Shown here piece by piece: positions 51,196 to 59,139 of a DNA stretch of 64,000 nt. Numbering within the stretch: the first letter of the stretch is position 1; each line of letters starts with the position of its first letter. The notes beneath the pieces were generated by a model, which ran no database searches, was not told the origin of the DNA, and was given only the letters and a program-made list of their open reading frames with translations. Location of the stretch: contig JBFMAV010000012.1 of NCBI GenBank assembly GCA_040755535.1, positions 1 to 64,000 of the forward strand, in the 5' to 3' direction. The DNA is from Aquabacter sp040755535. GTDB taxonomy: Bacteria; Pseudomonadota; Alphaproteobacteria; Rhizobiales; Xanthobacteraceae. A program made the translations under genes and the position numbers.

Positions 51196-52427
51196 GCGCG
51201 GCGGACGGGCGCGCGGACGCAGGTTCGCCCCACCTGTCCGGTGAGGCGCCGCGCGCGGTTTCCCGCGCCGATATCCCGCCTGCCCCGCCCAGCCCCGACA
51301 TCCTCAAGGCCCGCCTCAAGACCCTCGCGGCCGAGGAAGGCTTCGACGCCTTCGGCATTGCCGACCCCGATGCCATTCCCGACGCGGGGGCGCGCCTTGC
51401 GCAGTTCGTGGCGCAGGGCCGGCAGGGCAACATGGATTGGATGCGCGAAACGCTGGACCGGCGGGCGGCGCCCCGCGCGCTCTGGCCGGACATGCGGTCC
51501 ATCGTCATGCTCGGCTATAATTACGGGCCGGACGAAGACCCCCGCGCCATCCTCGCGCAGCGGTCGCACGGCGCCATTTCGGTTTATGCCCGGGGAGAGG
51601 ACTACCACGAGATCATCAAGGCGAAGCTGAAGCGCATGGCCCGCGCCTTTCTGGCGGAAGCCGGAACGGGAGATGTGAAAGTCTTCGTGGATACCGCGCC
51701 CCTCATGGAGAAGCCGCTCGCGGCCGCCGCCGGTCTCGGGTGGCAGGGCAAGCACACCAATCTCGTCTCACGGGCGCGCGGCTCCTGGCTGTTTCTCGGC
51801 GCCATCGCCACCACCTGGGCGCTGCCCTTCGATCCGCCCATGGCGGACCATTGCGGCGCCTGCCGGGCGTGCCTGGATGCCTGCCCCACCGCCGCCTTTC
51901 CCGCGCCCTACCAGATCGATGCGCGGCGCTGCATCTCCTATCTCACCATCGAGCATCACGGCCCCATTCCCCGGGCGCTGCGCCCGCTCATGGGCAATCG
52001 CATCTATGGCTGCGACGATTGCCTTGCCGCCTGTCCCTGGAACAAGTTCGCCCAGCAGGGCCGCGACATGAAGCTCGCAGCCCGCGAAGAGAACCGCGCC
52101 CCGGCGCTGGCCGAGCTCGCCGTGCTGGACGATGCCGCGTTCCGCGCGCGCTTTCCCAAGAGCCCCATCAAGCGGACCGGCCGCGCGCGCATGGTGCGCA
52201 ATGTGCTGGTCGCCATGGGAAATTCCGGCGACCCGAGCCATATTCCAACGGCGCGCACGCTGGCGGAAGATGCCGACCCGCTGGTGCGCGGCGCGGCCGC
52301 CTGGGCGCTGGAGCAGCTCATGGAACAAAAGGAATTCGCTGAATTTGCTGCGCCCATGCTGCGCAGCGAAACCGATCCGGACGTGCGGGGGGAATGGATG
52401 GGCAGCGCGAGCCAGGAGGACCTATGA
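51093..52427 (+). CDS. queG: epoxyqueuosine reductase (start uncertain)
   Basis: Cobalamin- and Fe-S-dependent enzyme reducing epoxyqueuosine to queuosine in tRNA. Recognisable protein begins at about 51297 (DILKARLKTLAAEEGFDAFGIA) and includes SIVMLGYNYGPDEDP, GLGWQGKHTN and two 4Fe-4S clusters, HCGACRACLDACPT and CDDCLAACPWNKFA, with a HEAT-like C-terminus. No ATG, GTG or TTG is in frame between the GST stop and that core. The nearest normal start is ATG 51093, inside the GST gene; a CTG at 51192 overlapping the GST stop as CTGA is the alternative. The stop overlaps the next ATG. Confidence 0.88.
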   Translation: MVRPHEIAADLSRPVERQHSGHAGLPDLYGSRFLSAADGRADAGSPHLSGEAPRAVSRADIPPAPPSPDILKARLKTLAAEEGFDAFGIADPDAIPDAGARLAQFVAQGRQGNMDWMRETLDRRAAPRALWPDMRSIVMLGYNYGPDEDPRAILAQRSHGAISVYARGEDYHEIIKAKLKRMARAFLAEAGTGDVKVFVDTAPLMEKPLAAAAGLGWQGKHTNLVSRARGSWLFLGAIATTWALPFDPPMADHCGACRACLDACPTAAFPAPYQIDARRCISYLTIEHHGPIPRALRPLMGNRIYGCDDCLAACPWNKFAQQGRDMKLAAREENRAPALAELAVLDDAAFRARFPKSPIKRTGRARMVRNVLVAMGNSGDPSHIPTARTLAEDADPLVRGAAAWALEQLMEQKEFAEFAAPMLRSETDPDVRGEWMGSASQEDL

Positions 52428-53347
52428 CGACGCTTCTGGCGGTCGGGCTCGGCTATTGCGGGCGCATCTGGATTTCGGCGGAGCCCGCGCGGTTCGCCCG
52501 TGTCATCGGCACCAGCCGCAGCGCGGAGGGCGTGGCGAACCTCGCCCGGTCCGCGCCGGGGACCCAGGCCATCGCCTTCGACGGTTCAGTCTTGCCGCAG
52601 GCTCTCACCGACGCCATCGCACAGGCGGACATCCTGCTGCTCTCGGCCCCGCCCGGCGTGGCGGGCGATCCTCTTTTGGCGGTCGCGCGGGCGGCGCTGC
52701 GGGAGAGCCCGAGCCTGCGCCACATCCTTTATCTCACCACCCTCGGCGTCTATGGCGACCATGGCGGGGCGTGGGTGGATGAGGACAGCGTCCCCAATCC
52801 CGGCTCGGACCGGCTGAGGAGGCGGCTCGCGGCGGAGGCCGACTGGCAGGCGCTGGGCCGGGAAAAAGGGATACCCGTGGCCAGCCTGCGGCTCGCCGGC
52901 ATTTACGGGCCGGGACGCAACGCGCTGCTCCAGCTGCGCGCGGGCGAGGCCCGGCGCATCGACAAGCCGGGCCAGGTCTTCAACCGAATCCATGTGGACG
53001 ATATCGCGACCGCCTTGTCCGCCGTTGTGGATCAGGGCTTTGACGGGGTTCTGAACGTCACCGACGACCTGCCGAGCGCGCCCGGCGAGCCCGTGGCCTA
53101 TGCAGCCGGCCTGTTGGGCCTGGAGCCGCCGCCGCTCCTCCCCTTCGCGGAGGCGGCGCGCAGCATGAGCCCGATGGCCCTGACCTTCTGGGCGGGCAAC
53201 AAGCGGGTGCGCAACGACCGGCTGAAGGGCCTCGGGGTTCGCCTGCGCTATCCCACCTATCGCGAGGGCCTTTCCGCACTGTTCGCCGAGGGCGAGGGCG
53301 CGGCGGCCGTCAGGCCGGCGGAAGCGGCGCGTCCAGCCACACCTTGA
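52424..53347 (+). CDS. NAD(P)-binding epimerase/SDR-like protein (YeeZ type)
   Basis: Extended short-chain dehydrogenase of 307 residues with a slightly reduced nucleotide loop (LLAVGLGYCGRIW), LYLTTLGVYGDHGGAWVDED containing YGD in place of a usual YxxxK region, RLAGIYGPGRNAL and FNRIHVDDIATAL. The last two are typical of the atypical SDR group including E. coli YeeZ. The substrate is unknown. Its ATG overlaps the queG stop (ATGA). Its 3' end overlaps the convergent signalling gene by 38 bases. Confidence 0.85.
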   Translation: MTTLLAVGLGYCGRIWISAEPARFARVIGTSRSAEGVANLARSAPGTQAIAFDGSVLPQALTDAIAQADILLLSAPPGVAGDPLLAVARAALRESPSLRHILYLTTLGVYGDHGGAWVDEDSVPNPGSDRLRRRLAAEADWQALGREKGIPVASLRLAGIYGPGRNALLQLRAGEARRIDKPGQVFNRIHVDDIATALSAVVDQGFDGVLNVTDDLPSAPGEPVAYAAGLLGLEPPPLLPFAEAARSMSPMALTFWAGNKRVRNDRLKGLGVRLRYPTYREGLSALFAEGEGAAAVRPAEAARPATP

Positions 53348-55256
53348 AGGCGGAGAGTTCCACCGGGCCGGCGCGGGTGACCTCCGCCGCGAGCGCCAGC
53401 CGGGCCGCAGGGTCCGCCTCATGCTCCACCTGCCGCGCCAGAGCTGCGGCTCCCGCAAGGCCGAACTGGCCGAGCACGCCGGCGAAGGCATGGGCGGCGG
53501 CGGCGATGGGCTCGGGATCGCCCCGCGCCACCATGTCCTCCCATTCCAGCAGCCGGCGGCGCGTATTGTCGATGAACCGCAAGGCGAGGCGGCGAAAGCC
53601 CTCCTCCCCCACCGCCCGGCGCAAGGCACAGACACCGGCAAGATCGAGCCCGCCGCCGGTCTCTTCTCCCATTTCTTGCTTGGCGTGAACGGGCGCAGAA
53701 GCGGCAGGAGTGGTGCCCGGCTCCGGCTGCGCCATGGGCGGCAGTCCGCCCGCGCGCTGCGCCCAGGACTGGCCCTCCACCAGGATCAGCGTCCAATCAT
53801 CCTCCGGGTCCGGGCCGAGCCGCTCCGCGATCCGGCGCGAGACCCCGTCCACCACCTTCTCCAGTGGCTGGCGACCCCGGTCCGTCACTTCGCGCACCAG
53901 CCAGTCGGGGCACGGCCCACCGCTCGCCAGGGCCACGGGGTCAAGTCCGTCCGTCGCCAGCAGCAGCCGATCGCCCCATTCCAGGCGCATCTGCACGCTC
54001 TCGTAGCGGGCATCCTTGATCATGCCGAGAATCGGCCCTTCCGCCGCTACCGACCGCACCCCGTCGCGCGACAGGATCATGGGAAAGGGATGGCCGGCGG
54101 AGGCGATCTCGATGGCGCCGTCCTCCCACAGATCGATCACCAGCGCGGTGGCCATGGCGGCATCGAAGCCTGGCTCGGAGAAGATCAGGTTGGACCAGCG
54201 GGTGAGATACTGGCTGGGCGAGCACTGGGTGCCAACATCCAGGGCGCGGATCATGGCCGCCTGGGCCACCGCGCCGGCCTTGCCGTTGATGCCATGGCCC
54301 ATCACGTCCGCCATGACAATCCGGTCGGCGCCCTGGCGCGGCAGATGGACCACGAGGTCGCCGCCGCCAATGTCAGCGGTTCCGGTCTGAAGCGCGAGAT
54401 TGAAGGGGCCGAGGGTGTCGGGCAGCGCCGGGCGCACCAGATTGTCCAGCGCCGAGCCGAAATAGCGCAGCAGCCGCGCGCGCTGGCGGGTGGCACGGAT
54501 CAACGCGAGCCCGACCGTTTCCAGCAGGGCCTGGGGCTGAACCGGCTTGGTGAGGAAGGTGTCGACCCCAAGTTCCAGCGCCCGTACCCGCACGCTCGGA
54601 TCCCCCGTGATCATGACGATGGGGATGGGGGGCCGCTCGGCATCATTCTCCAGCGCCTCCACCAGCCGCGTGCCGGGCTGCGCACCGAGATGGAAATCGG
54701 TGAGGATCAGATCGACCGTGGTTGCGGACGCAATCTCCAGCGCGCTCTTCAGGGTGGCGGCGGCGAGCAGGCGGTAATGGGGTTCGAGAATGCTGCAATA
54801 GGTTTCCAGCAGCATCTCCTCGTCTTCCACCACCAGAACCACGGGGCGGCGGCGGGCCAGGAGGCGCTGGGCCACGAGGCGATTGGGCGGACCCGGGTGA
54901 TAGGTGACCCGGTCGAGCGCCCGGCGCGCCAGGGCAAGGCCCCGGCCCGAAAGGCCATCCTCGGCACCGGCGAGCGTGGCGCGCCCCCATTGCGCATCGA
55001 ACCCGACAAAGGGGCCGCCATCATCCTCCAGCGTGACGGTGAGGACGAGGCCGTCCAACACAGCGTCCAGGGTGAGTTCACGGGCCGGCGGCGAGCCGTG
55101 GGCGACGAGATTGGCGGCGAGCTCAGCGACCGCCAGCACCGTCTCGTCCGCCACGTCGCCCGGCAGGCGCAATTCGCCGAATTGCCGGCGCAACGCCTTG
55201 CGCAGCCAGGACACGTCCTCCAGGGACGCGGGCCGTCGCGCTTCAAACAATTTCAC
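53310..55256 (-). CDS. four-domain signalling protein: HATPase - receiver - PP2C/SpoIIE phosphatase - HPt
   Basis: Cytoplasmic protein of 648 residues. Residues 1-135 form an RsbW/SpoIIAB-type GHKL ATPase with N-box AVAELAANLVAHG (Glu45, Asn49), EDDGGPF and SGRGLAL. Residues 138-255 are a receiver with Glu144/Asp145, phospho-acceptor Asp187, Thr217 and Lys237. Residues 270-495 are a SpoIIE/RsbU phosphatase with GGGDL and DVMGHG. Residues 545-640 look like an HPt domain with His589 (AAAHAFAGVLGQFG). It thus combines partner-switch kinase, phosphatase and phosphorelay modules. Its anti-sigma-antagonist partner is not in the window. Function beyond domains is inference; the HPt is the least certain part. 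Confidence 0.85.
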   Translation of the reverse strand: MKLFEARRPASLEDVSWLRKALRRQFGELRLPGDVADETVLAVAELAANLVAHGSPPARELTLDAVLDGLVLTVTLEDDGGPFVGFDAQWGRATLAGAEDGLSGRGLALARRALDRVTYHPGPPNRLVAQRLLARRRPVVLVVEDEEMLLETYCSILEPHYRLLAAATLKSALEIASATTVDLILTDFHLGAQPGTRLVEALENDAERPPIPIVMITGDPSVRVRALELGVDTFLTKPVQPQALLETVGLALIRATRQRARLLRYFGSALDNLVRPALPDTLGPFNLALQTGTADIGGGDLVVHLPRQGADRIVMADVMGHGINGKAGAVAQAAMIRALDVGTQCSPSQYLTRWSNLIFSEPGFDAAMATALVIDLWEDGAIEIASAGHPFPMILSRDGVRSVAAEGPILGMIKDARYESVQMRLEWGDRLLLATDGLDPVALASGGPCPDWLVREVTDRGRQPLEKVVDGVSRRIAERLGPDPEDDWTLILVEGQSWAQRAGGLPPMAQPEPGTTPAASAPVHAKQEMGEETGGGLDLAGVCALRRAVGEEGFRRLALRFIDNTRRRLLEWEDMVARGDPEPIAAAAHAFAGVLGQFGLAGAAALARQVEHEADPAARLALAAEVTRAGPVELSAFKVWLDAPLPPA

Positions 55257-55324
55257 CGCATCCGTCCTCCCCGCGCCATGGTGGCAGGAAAGATGCCGCC
55301 CGCACAGCGCGATGGTCCGAAAGC

Positions 55325-55756
55325 TCAGTGCATAAGCGCGTCGAAGGGCATGAAGACCTCGCCCAGGAACGCCAGATCGTAGAAGCCGGAAATGAAGGTC
55401 AGCGCCACCGCCACCTGGGTCACGCCGGCGAACAGCAGAATGACCCCTTCCATCACCCGCTCCAGCCGGCGCGGTGCCTGCCAGAACACCCGCCGCATGG
55501 CGAGGCGGAAGGAAATGACGAAGAAATATTGCACCACCGCGATCAACCCCACCAGGAACAGCACCGCCATGATGTGGAGGATGGCCCGGCGTGGATCATG
55601 CCAGCGGGCCAGGATCTCCAGCGTCTTGGTGATTTCCGATCCGGCGACGATGTAAAGGCCTGTCAAGGCCAGGAATTGCTCCACCGTGCCGAACAGGCCA
55701 CGGATGCGCGCCTCCCGATCGGCGTCCTGGGATGCCTCAAGCGCAATGTCTGTCAT
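55325..55756 (-). CDS. hypothetical integral membrane protein
   Basis: Unrecognised protein of 143 residues with three strong membrane helices (about 55-83 AILHIMAVLFLVGLIAVVQY, 98-118 and 122-140) and one weaker one near 28-45. The N-terminus is acidic and hydrophilic. It lies 68 bases downstream of the signalling gene's start region on the same strand, i.e. just upstream of it in transcription, so the two may share an operon. Start at the ATG (MTDIALEASQ); the long open frame upstream runs through the stress-protein gene and is rejected. Confidence 0.72.
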   Translation of the reverse strand: MTDIALEASQDADREARIRGLFGTVEQFLALTGLYIVAGSEITKTLEILARWHDPRRAILHIMAVLFLVGLIAVVQYFFVISFRLAMRRVFWQAPRRLERVMEGVILLFAGVTQVAVALTFISGFYDLAFLGEVFMPFDALMH

Positions 55757-55851
55757 GGCCCCGTCCACCGGCGCGAAGAACAAGCGGCAATGAGGGTGGA
55801 GGCTAAGCGGCCTCGGCGAACGATTTATTACCGGCCACGCGACACAGCGGC

Positions 55852-56349
55852 TCAGGCCAAAGCGTCCAGTTCCTCGTCGGACAAGGTGCCGGGCACGATG
55901 GTCACGGGAATGGGGAAGCGCGCGGACGCCGGGCCGGCCAGCAGGCCCACCAGCGGGCCGGGACCGTCCGACCCCGTGCCGGCCGCGAGCACCAGGACCG
56001 CGATGTCTCGATCCTCGGCGATGACCGAGCGCAGCGCCTCCGCCTTGTCCCCTTCGCGGATCACGCCCTCCGCCGCGACGCCGGAAATCTGGCGAGCCCG
56101 GGCGGCGAAGCGGTCCAGCTTCTGCTGCATCGCCTCGGTCTCCTCGGCCCGCATGAGATCGGCGACGCCCAGCCATTGCTGGCGCATTTCCTCCAGCGCG
56201 AGAATGCCCAGCATGGTCACGCCCGAGCCGGTGCGCGCGGCCCGACGCGCGGCGTAATAGAGGGCGCGGTCGCATTCCGGCGTATCGTCCACCACCACCA
56301 GGAATTTGCGGCGATGGCCCGGCTCGTGGATCTGGCGCTTGGGGCTCAT
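55852..56349 (-). CDS. universal stress protein family protein
   Basis: UspA-fold protein of 165 residues: RRKFLVVVDDTPECDRALYYAARRA is the start of the domain, and VLVLAAGTGSDGPGPLVG with VTIVPG closes it. The ATP-binding G-2x-G-9x-G(S/T) signature is only partly matched, so nucleotide binding is uncertain. The start is the ATG (MSPKRQIHE), 14 bases after hemJ, so it is probably in the hemE-hemJ transcription unit. Role unknown. Confidence 0.87.
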   Translation of the reverse strand: MSPKRQIHEPGHRRKFLVVVDDTPECDRALYYAARRAARTGSGVTMLGILALEEMRQQWLGVADLMRAEETEAMQQKLDRFAARARQISGVAAEGVIREGDKAEALRSVIAEDRDIAVLVLAAGTGSDGPGPLVGLLAGPASARFPIPVTIVPGTLSDEELDALA

Positions 56350-56363
56350 GTCTCTTCCCGCCT

Positions 56364-56789
56364 TCAGAACGGCTTCACCACCACCAGGATGACGATGCCC
56401 ACCATGAGCAAAGCGGGCACCTCGTTCATGATCCGGAAATAGCGCTCGCTGTGCGGGCGCTCGTCGCGGGCGAATTGCTTCATCCAGCGCGATTGCATGC
56501 CATGAACGCCCGAGAGCACCAGCACGAGAAGCAGCTTGCCGTGGAGCCAGCCCTGCGTGAACCAGCCCCCATCCCAGGCGAGCCACAGGCCCGCCAGCCA
56601 GGCGACGATCATGGCGGGGTTTGAGATGTAGCGGTGGAGCTTGCGCTCCATCACCTTGAAGGTCTCGGACTGGGGCGAGCCCACCGGCGCCCCGCAATGA
56701 TAGACGAACAGGCGCGGCAGATAGAGCATGGCGGCCATCCAGGAAATGATCGCCAGGATGTGCAACGCCTTGATCCAGAGATAGAGCAC
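56364..56789 (-). CDS. hemJ: protoporphyrinogen IX oxidase HemJ
   Basis: Four-helix membrane enzyme of 141 residues that oxidises protoporphyrinogen IX. Helix 1 carries the essential His in MLYLWIKALHILAIISWMAA, followed by MLYLPRLFVYH, and later KLHRYISNPAMIVAW and KLLLVLVLSGVHG. Location 78 bases after hemE supports the call and separates it from CopD. With hemY in this genome being the TPR type, HemJ is the likely only protoporphyrinogen oxidase in this window. Confidence 0.93.
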   Translation of the reverse strand: MLYLWIKALHILAIISWMAAMLYLPRLFVYHCGAPVGSPQSETFKVMERKLHRYISNPAMIVAWLAGLWLAWDGGWFTQGWLHGKLLLVLVLSGVHGMQSRWMKQFARDERPHSERYFRIMNEVPALLMVGIVILVVVKPF

Positions 56790-56867
56790 GCCAGCCTCCG
56801 CTTGTCGGCCTCCCTTGTGCCATGGGCGAGGGAGGGGCGCCAGCGCGCCGGCGTCAGGGCCGGCGCT

Positions 56868-57929
56868 TCACAGCGGCGCGCGCACCCTGTCCACCAGCCT
56901 TTCCACATGGGCGATGGGCGTTTCCGGCTTGATGCCGTGGCCGAGATTGAAGATGTGCCGCACGCCGTCGAGGTCGCTGCGGATGCGCAGGATTTCCTCG
57001 TCCAGTTGCGGCCCGCCGGCGATCAGGCGCAGGGGGTCGAGATTGCCCTGAAGCGCGGTCTTTTCCCCAAGCTTGCGCAGGCTCTGGCGGTCGGCGGTCC
57101 AATCGAGCCCGATCGCATTGACACCGAGCGCCGCGATGCGGGACAGCGCCTCGGCCGATGCGCCCTTGGGAAAGGCGATGATGCGGGCGTCCGGCTTCCT
57201 TGCCCAGATGCCGGCGGCGATGCGGGCGAGCGGATCGAAGCACCAGCGCTCGAAAGACAAAGGATCGAGCACGCCGGCCCAGGTGTCGAAAATCTGCACC
57301 GCGTCGGCCCCAGCCTCGATCTGGCCGAGCAGATGGGTGATTGACACCTCGACCAGATGGTCGATCAGCGCCTGGAACAGGCCCGGATCGCGCAAGGCCA
57401 GGAGCCGCGCCGGCCCCTGGTCGTCCGTGCCCCGCCCGGCGACCATGTAGGTCGCGACCGTCCAGGGCGCGCCGCAAAAGCCGATGAGCGCGGTGGCGCG
57501 CGGCAAGGCGGCCTTGGTGCGGGCGAGCGCCTCATAAACGGGGGCCGTGCGCGCCGCATCCAGCGTATCGGGCAAAGCGGCGACACCGGCGGCATCGGTG
57601 ACGGGATCGAGCCGTGGCCCCTCTCCCGTTTCGAAGCGCAGGCCGACGCCCAGCGCATGGGGCACCACCAGAATGTCGGAAAAGATGATGGCGGCATCGA
57701 AGGCGAAGCGCCGGATCGGCTGGAGCGTCACCTCGGCGGCGAGTTCCGGCGTATAGCACAGGGTCAGGAAATCGCCGGCCTTGGCCCGGACGTCGCGATA
57801 TTCGGGCAGATAGCGCCCGGCCTGCCGCATCATCCAGAGCGGGGGCGGAGCGGAGCGGACCTCTCCGTCCAGAACCGCGAGGAAGGGCGATTGATCGGCC
57901 GCAGGCGCAGTCTTTCCCAGTCCCGTCAT
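56868..57929 (-). CDS. hemE: uroporphyrinogen decarboxylase
   Basis: Converts uroporphyrinogen III to coproporphyrinogen III. The 353-residue protein has LWMMRQAGRYLPEYR, IIFSDILVVPHALG with the catalytic Asp, GFCGAPWTVATYMV, FDTWAGVLDP and FNLGHGIKPETP. It is the first gene left of the putative replication origin and points away from it; in Caulobacter hemE also borders the origin and has a strong promoter inside it. hemJ and the stress-protein gene follow. Confidence 0.97.
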   Translation of the reverse strand: MTGLGKTAPAADQSPFLAVLDGEVRSAPPPLWMMRQAGRYLPEYRDVRAKAGDFLTLCYTPELAAEVTLQPIRRFAFDAAIIFSDILVVPHALGVGLRFETGEGPRLDPVTDAAGVAALPDTLDAARTAPVYEALARTKAALPRATALIGFCGAPWTVATYMVAGRGTDDQGPARLLALRDPGLFQALIDHLVEVSITHLLGQIEAGADAVQIFDTWAGVLDPLSFERWCFDPLARIAAGIWARKPDARIIAFPKGASAEALSRIAALGVNAIGLDWTADRQSLRKLGEKTALQGNLDPLRLIAGGPQLDEEILRIRSDLDGVRHIFNLGHGIKPETPIAHVERLVDRVRAPL

Positions 57930-57969
57930 AAAATAAGATTCTTTTTTAAAAGAGAGAGTCTGTTGGGTT

Positions 57970-57985
57970 TTAACGGTTGATTAAC
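57970..57985 (+). promoter_or_regulatory. CtrA box 1
   Basis: TTAACGGTTGATTAAC matches the full CtrA consensus TTAA-N7-TTAAC. It lies in the AT-rich tract next to hemE. In Caulobacter CtrA binding at such boxes represses replication initiation and the hemE promoter. Confidence 0.8.
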
Positions 57986-58073
57986 CACTTCCAGGCGCCC
58001 TCGACAATCGCTCCACAGACGGACCCTTCGGCGCACCCCGTTTGTCCCGCGCGCGGCGGGAGGGAATGAAGAG

Positions 58074-58089
58074 GTTAATCAAAGGTTAA
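58074..58089 (-). promoter_or_regulatory. CtrA box 2
   Basis: Read on the minus strand this is TTAACCTTTGATTAAC, again a full TTAA-N7-TTAAC match, in opposite orientation to box 1 and about 105 bases away. Two perfect 9-base-specified matches within 120 bases of GC-rich DNA are unlikely by chance. Confidence 0.8.
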
Positions 58090-58243
58090 GAGCCGGCTCT
58101 TGAAAGCGTCCACACCGGTTCACAGCCGGCCTGCCCAACGGCATCCCCAGAAGCCGAAATGTGGATGGATGTTCCCGATCTCCCCAGGCTCGGCTTGCGC
58201 GGGCCTTTCGGGCATGCCTTCCTGCACACGCCGTCCACAGGGG

Positions 58244-58252
58244 CGTGGATAA
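58244..58252 (-). promoter_or_regulatory. near-consensus DnaA box
   Basis: TTATCCACG on the minus strand matches TTATCCACA at 8 of 9 bases. A weaker CCATCCACA lies at 58160-58168 on the same strand. Confidence 0.5.
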
Positions 58253-58284
58253 GGTCGGGCGCTGACTTCAAGGAGCACCAACGC

Positions 58285-59139
58285 GTGAGTGATGAGAAGG
58301 TTGCGCAACCCGCCTATTTCCATCTCCACCTGGTGTCGGACGCCACCGGCGAGACGCTGATCAATGTGGGCCGCGCCGCCTGCGCCCAATATTCCAATGT
58401 GCTGCCCATCGAGCATGTCTATCCCCTGGTGCGCTCCATGAAGCAGCTGGAGCGGGTGCTGACCGAGGTGGAGACCAATCCCGGCATTGTCCTCTACACG
58501 CTGGTGGACCGGGAATTGCGTGAGCGGCTGAAGGAACGCTGCCGGGAATTGGGCGTGCCTTTCCTCTCCGTGCTCGCGCCCGTGGTGCAGCTGTTCCAGG
58601 CCTATCTCGGCGGCGAGCCCCAGCCGCGCGTGGGCGGGCAGCACGCGCTGGACGCCACCTATTTCAAGCGCATCGACGCGCTGAACTTCACCGTCATGCA
58701 CGATGACGGGCACATGACCGAGGATCTGGAGAATGCCGACGTGGTGCTGATCGGCATCTCGCGCACCTCCAAGACGCCCACCTCCATCTATCTCGCCAAT
58801 CGTGGCATCAAGACCGCCAACATCCCGCTGGTGCCGGGCGTGCTGCTGCCGCCCCATATCGAGCGGCTGAAGAAGCCGCTGGTGGTGACGCTGGTGGCGA
58901 GCCCCGACCGCATCGTGGAAATCCGCCAGAACCGGCTGCTCGGCCTCAATGCCGCCCATCCCAGCGCCGCCTATGTGGACCGCGAGGCAGTGTCGGAGGA
59001 ACTGGCCTATTCCCGCAAGCTCAGCGCCCGCAATGCCTGGCCGCTGATCGATGTCACGCGCCGCTCCATCGAGGAGACGGCGGCCGCCATCATCGCCTTG
59101 TTCAATGAGCGCCAGCGCCGGAGCATCGTCGAGACATGA
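58285..59139 (+). CDS. ppsR: pyruvate, phosphate dikinase / PEP synthase regulatory protein (DUF299)
   Basis: Bifunctional serine/threonine kinase and pyrophosphorylase that switches PEP synthase or PPDK off and on. The protein has 284 residues from the GTG at 58285: AYFHLHLVSDATGETLINV is the family opening and GISRTSKTPTSIYLANRG its P-loop-like site; MAWPLIDVTRRSIEETAA-type C-terminus is present (NAWPLIDVTRRSIEET). AAGGAG precedes the GTG, whereas the frame upstream runs into origin sites and is rejected. Its homologue borders the origin in other alphaproteobacteria. maf overlaps its stop. Confidence 0.94.
   Translation: MSDEKVAQPAYFHLHLVSDATGETLINVGRAACAQYSNVLPIEHVYPLVRSMKQLERVLTEVETNPGIVLYTLVDRELRERLKERCRELGVPFLSVLAPVVQLFQAYLGGEPQPRVGGQHALDATYFKRIDALNFTVMHDDGHMTEDLENADVVLIGISRTSKTPTSIYLANRGIKTANIPLVPGVLLPPHIERLKKPLVVTLVASPDRIVEIRQNRLLGLNAAHPSAAYVDREAVSEELAYSRKLSARNAWPLIDVTRRSIEETAAAIIALFNERQRRSIVET

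Larger units (their letters stand above)
57930..58284. other. putative chromosomal replication origin (hemE-ppsR intergenic region)
   Basis: A 355-base non-coding gap flanked by hemE on the left and ppsR on the right, both transcribed outward. It holds an AT-rich tract (57930-57987) with a T6A4 run, two GANTC methylation sites (57937-57941 and 57956-57960), two full CtrA boxes in opposite orientation (57970-57985, 58074-58089), one 8/9 DnaA box (58244-58252) and several TCCACA cores (near 58012, 58110 and 58233). The Caulobacter origin has the same neighbours and the same set of sites. Only comparison and a skew plot could confirm it. Confidence 0.72.

Noticed and set aside
53421..55382. 653-codon open frame antisense to the signalling protein
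   Set aside because: No recognisable domain and Arg/His-rich; the sense frame has four domains with intact key residues.
58159..58284. Upstream ATG for ppsR adding 42 residues
   Set aside because: The extension covers origin-like sites and lacks a ribosome-binding site; the GTG at 58285 follows AAGGAG and gives the family N-terminus.
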